This document shows, in pieces, positions 63,442 to 64,000 of a stretch of DNA of 64,000 nucleotides. Where the stretch lies: assembly GCA_963989245.1 (NCBI GenBank), contig OZ022353.1:27195593-27259592 (forward strand), in the 5' to 3' direction. Numbering within the stretch: the first letter of the stretch is position 1; every line of letters starts with the position of its first letter. The notes under the pieces are model-generated. The model made no database searches and was not told the DNA's origin. It was given only the letters and a program-made list of their open reading frames with translations. Position numbers and translations under genes: made by a program. The DNA comes from Nansenia antarctica. Its lineage: Eukaryota > Chordata > Actinopteri > Argentiniformes > Microstomatidae.

Positions 63442-64000
63442 GCAGTGGCGTAGCGGACGGGCCCGCAAGCGACGCACCGCGGGGGGGCCCCAGCCACTAG
63501 GGGGCCCCCTAACATTGGATCCAAACTTCTTTTTTTTTTTTTTTTTTTTTTTTTAAATATATAAAATAAAGAAAATAAGTGGCCCTTCATTGTGTCAACC
63601 TTAATTTTAATATATAGGCCTATATTTAAAAATATATACATAGTTAGCCGTATCCAATAGCAACATGACTTTGACGTCAAACGTAGGCAGCGAGACACAA
63701 GGAAAATGAGCAAGCGAAAATACAATACAAAGTACAATAAGCATTCTTTAGGTGGTGGTAGATTCTCTATTCGGACATTATAGCCGCTATATGTGGGACT
63801 GTCGGTCCGATATTGTAAAAAAATCAAATAAAAAATGTATGTTTACGGAAGTACATGTCTCAAGTATTATCTCGGCGGTTAGTCGAGTGAAAGAAAAACA
63901 ACATACAGATGATAATTCACACAATATAATACCACGAAAGCGTACAGCACTAAACAATAACATTTATTTGGGCAGCATCATACTCAAACTCAGGCAGAAG
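63442..64000. mobile_element. Left end of a hAT-like element, running off the window
   Basis: CAGTGGCGTAGCGGACGGGC, GC-rich CCCCAGCCACTAGGGGGCCC and a poly-T tract (63530-63554) interrupt the LINE RT at 63442. The remaining 440 bp hold no gene. The partner end must lie beyond the window, so the class is a guess from the CAGTGGCGTAGC start. Confidence 0.45.

Overview
This is eukaryotic DNA, most likely from a ray-finned (teleost) fish. Nearly everything recognisable is transposable element: hAT, PIF/Harbinger and Tc1/mariner DNA transposons; Ty3/gypsy elements including a chromodomain (sushi/Tf1-type) chromovirus; a retrovirus-like provirus; L2 and Rex1/CR1-like LINEs; a tRNA-derived SINE; MITEs, microsatellites and minisatellites. 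Readable proteins are separated by stops, introns or insertions, and the mix of families is typical of fish. I found no convincing host protein-coding exon, no cellular tRNA or rRNA gene and no prokaryotic feature. The species cannot be fixed from the sequence alone.

Layout. 1-4.7 kb: an interstitial telomere-like (CCCTAA)n tract split by a hAT element (454-4568), itself split by a deleted gypsy element (765-3537, 5-bp TSD TACAT). 4.7-12.2 kb: a DIRS-like scrap, a 26-bp minisatellite with a 52-bp higher-order period, a broken reverse-strand L2 LINE interrupted by a Rex1-like LINE and by a 219-bp foldback with perfect 97-bp arms, a forward L2 3' end, and a (CT)n tract. 13.0-47.7 kb: one hAT-type element, defined by matching ends and a perfect 8-bp TSD (GTAGTGGC at both 13007 and 47719), which has been inflated to 34.7 kb by nested insertions. 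Inside it are a Harbinger-like MITE carrying another hAT and a SINE (13216-15987), a Charlie-like hAT (16016-17053), and a second Harbinger element (17712-45414). That second Harbinger holds an intact chromovirus (17963-23399, identical 514-bp LTRs), a Tc1-like element with a LINE in it, a solo LTR (25519-25908), a wrecked gypsy element (25916-33309) broken by a LINE and a hAT MITE, a tandem duplication of that gypsy's 5' end, and an env-less provirus (33849-43313) inside the second duplicate. 47.7-64 kb: quieter sequence with an unclassified ~380-bp repeat, degenerate Tc1 and L2 copies, a 31-bp x 16 minisatellite, a plus-strand Charlie-like hAT with one nonsense codon, small hairpins and MITEs, and two LINE reverse-transcriptase fragments.

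The genes here do not form a pathway. Each encodes the replication or transposition machinery of its own element. The most noteworthy items are (1) the chromovirus, which has zero LTR divergence, one uninterrupted Gag-Pol frame with a C-terminal chromodomain, and an 11-nt primer-binding site complementary to its own LTR, as expected for Tf1/sushi self-priming; (2) the provirus, with an N-myristoylation-type Gag start, an in-frame TAG between gag and pol, a ~3-kb leader holding two perfect CTCF-consensus matches, and no env; and (3) the layered nesting, which gives a relative insertion order from clean target-site duplications.
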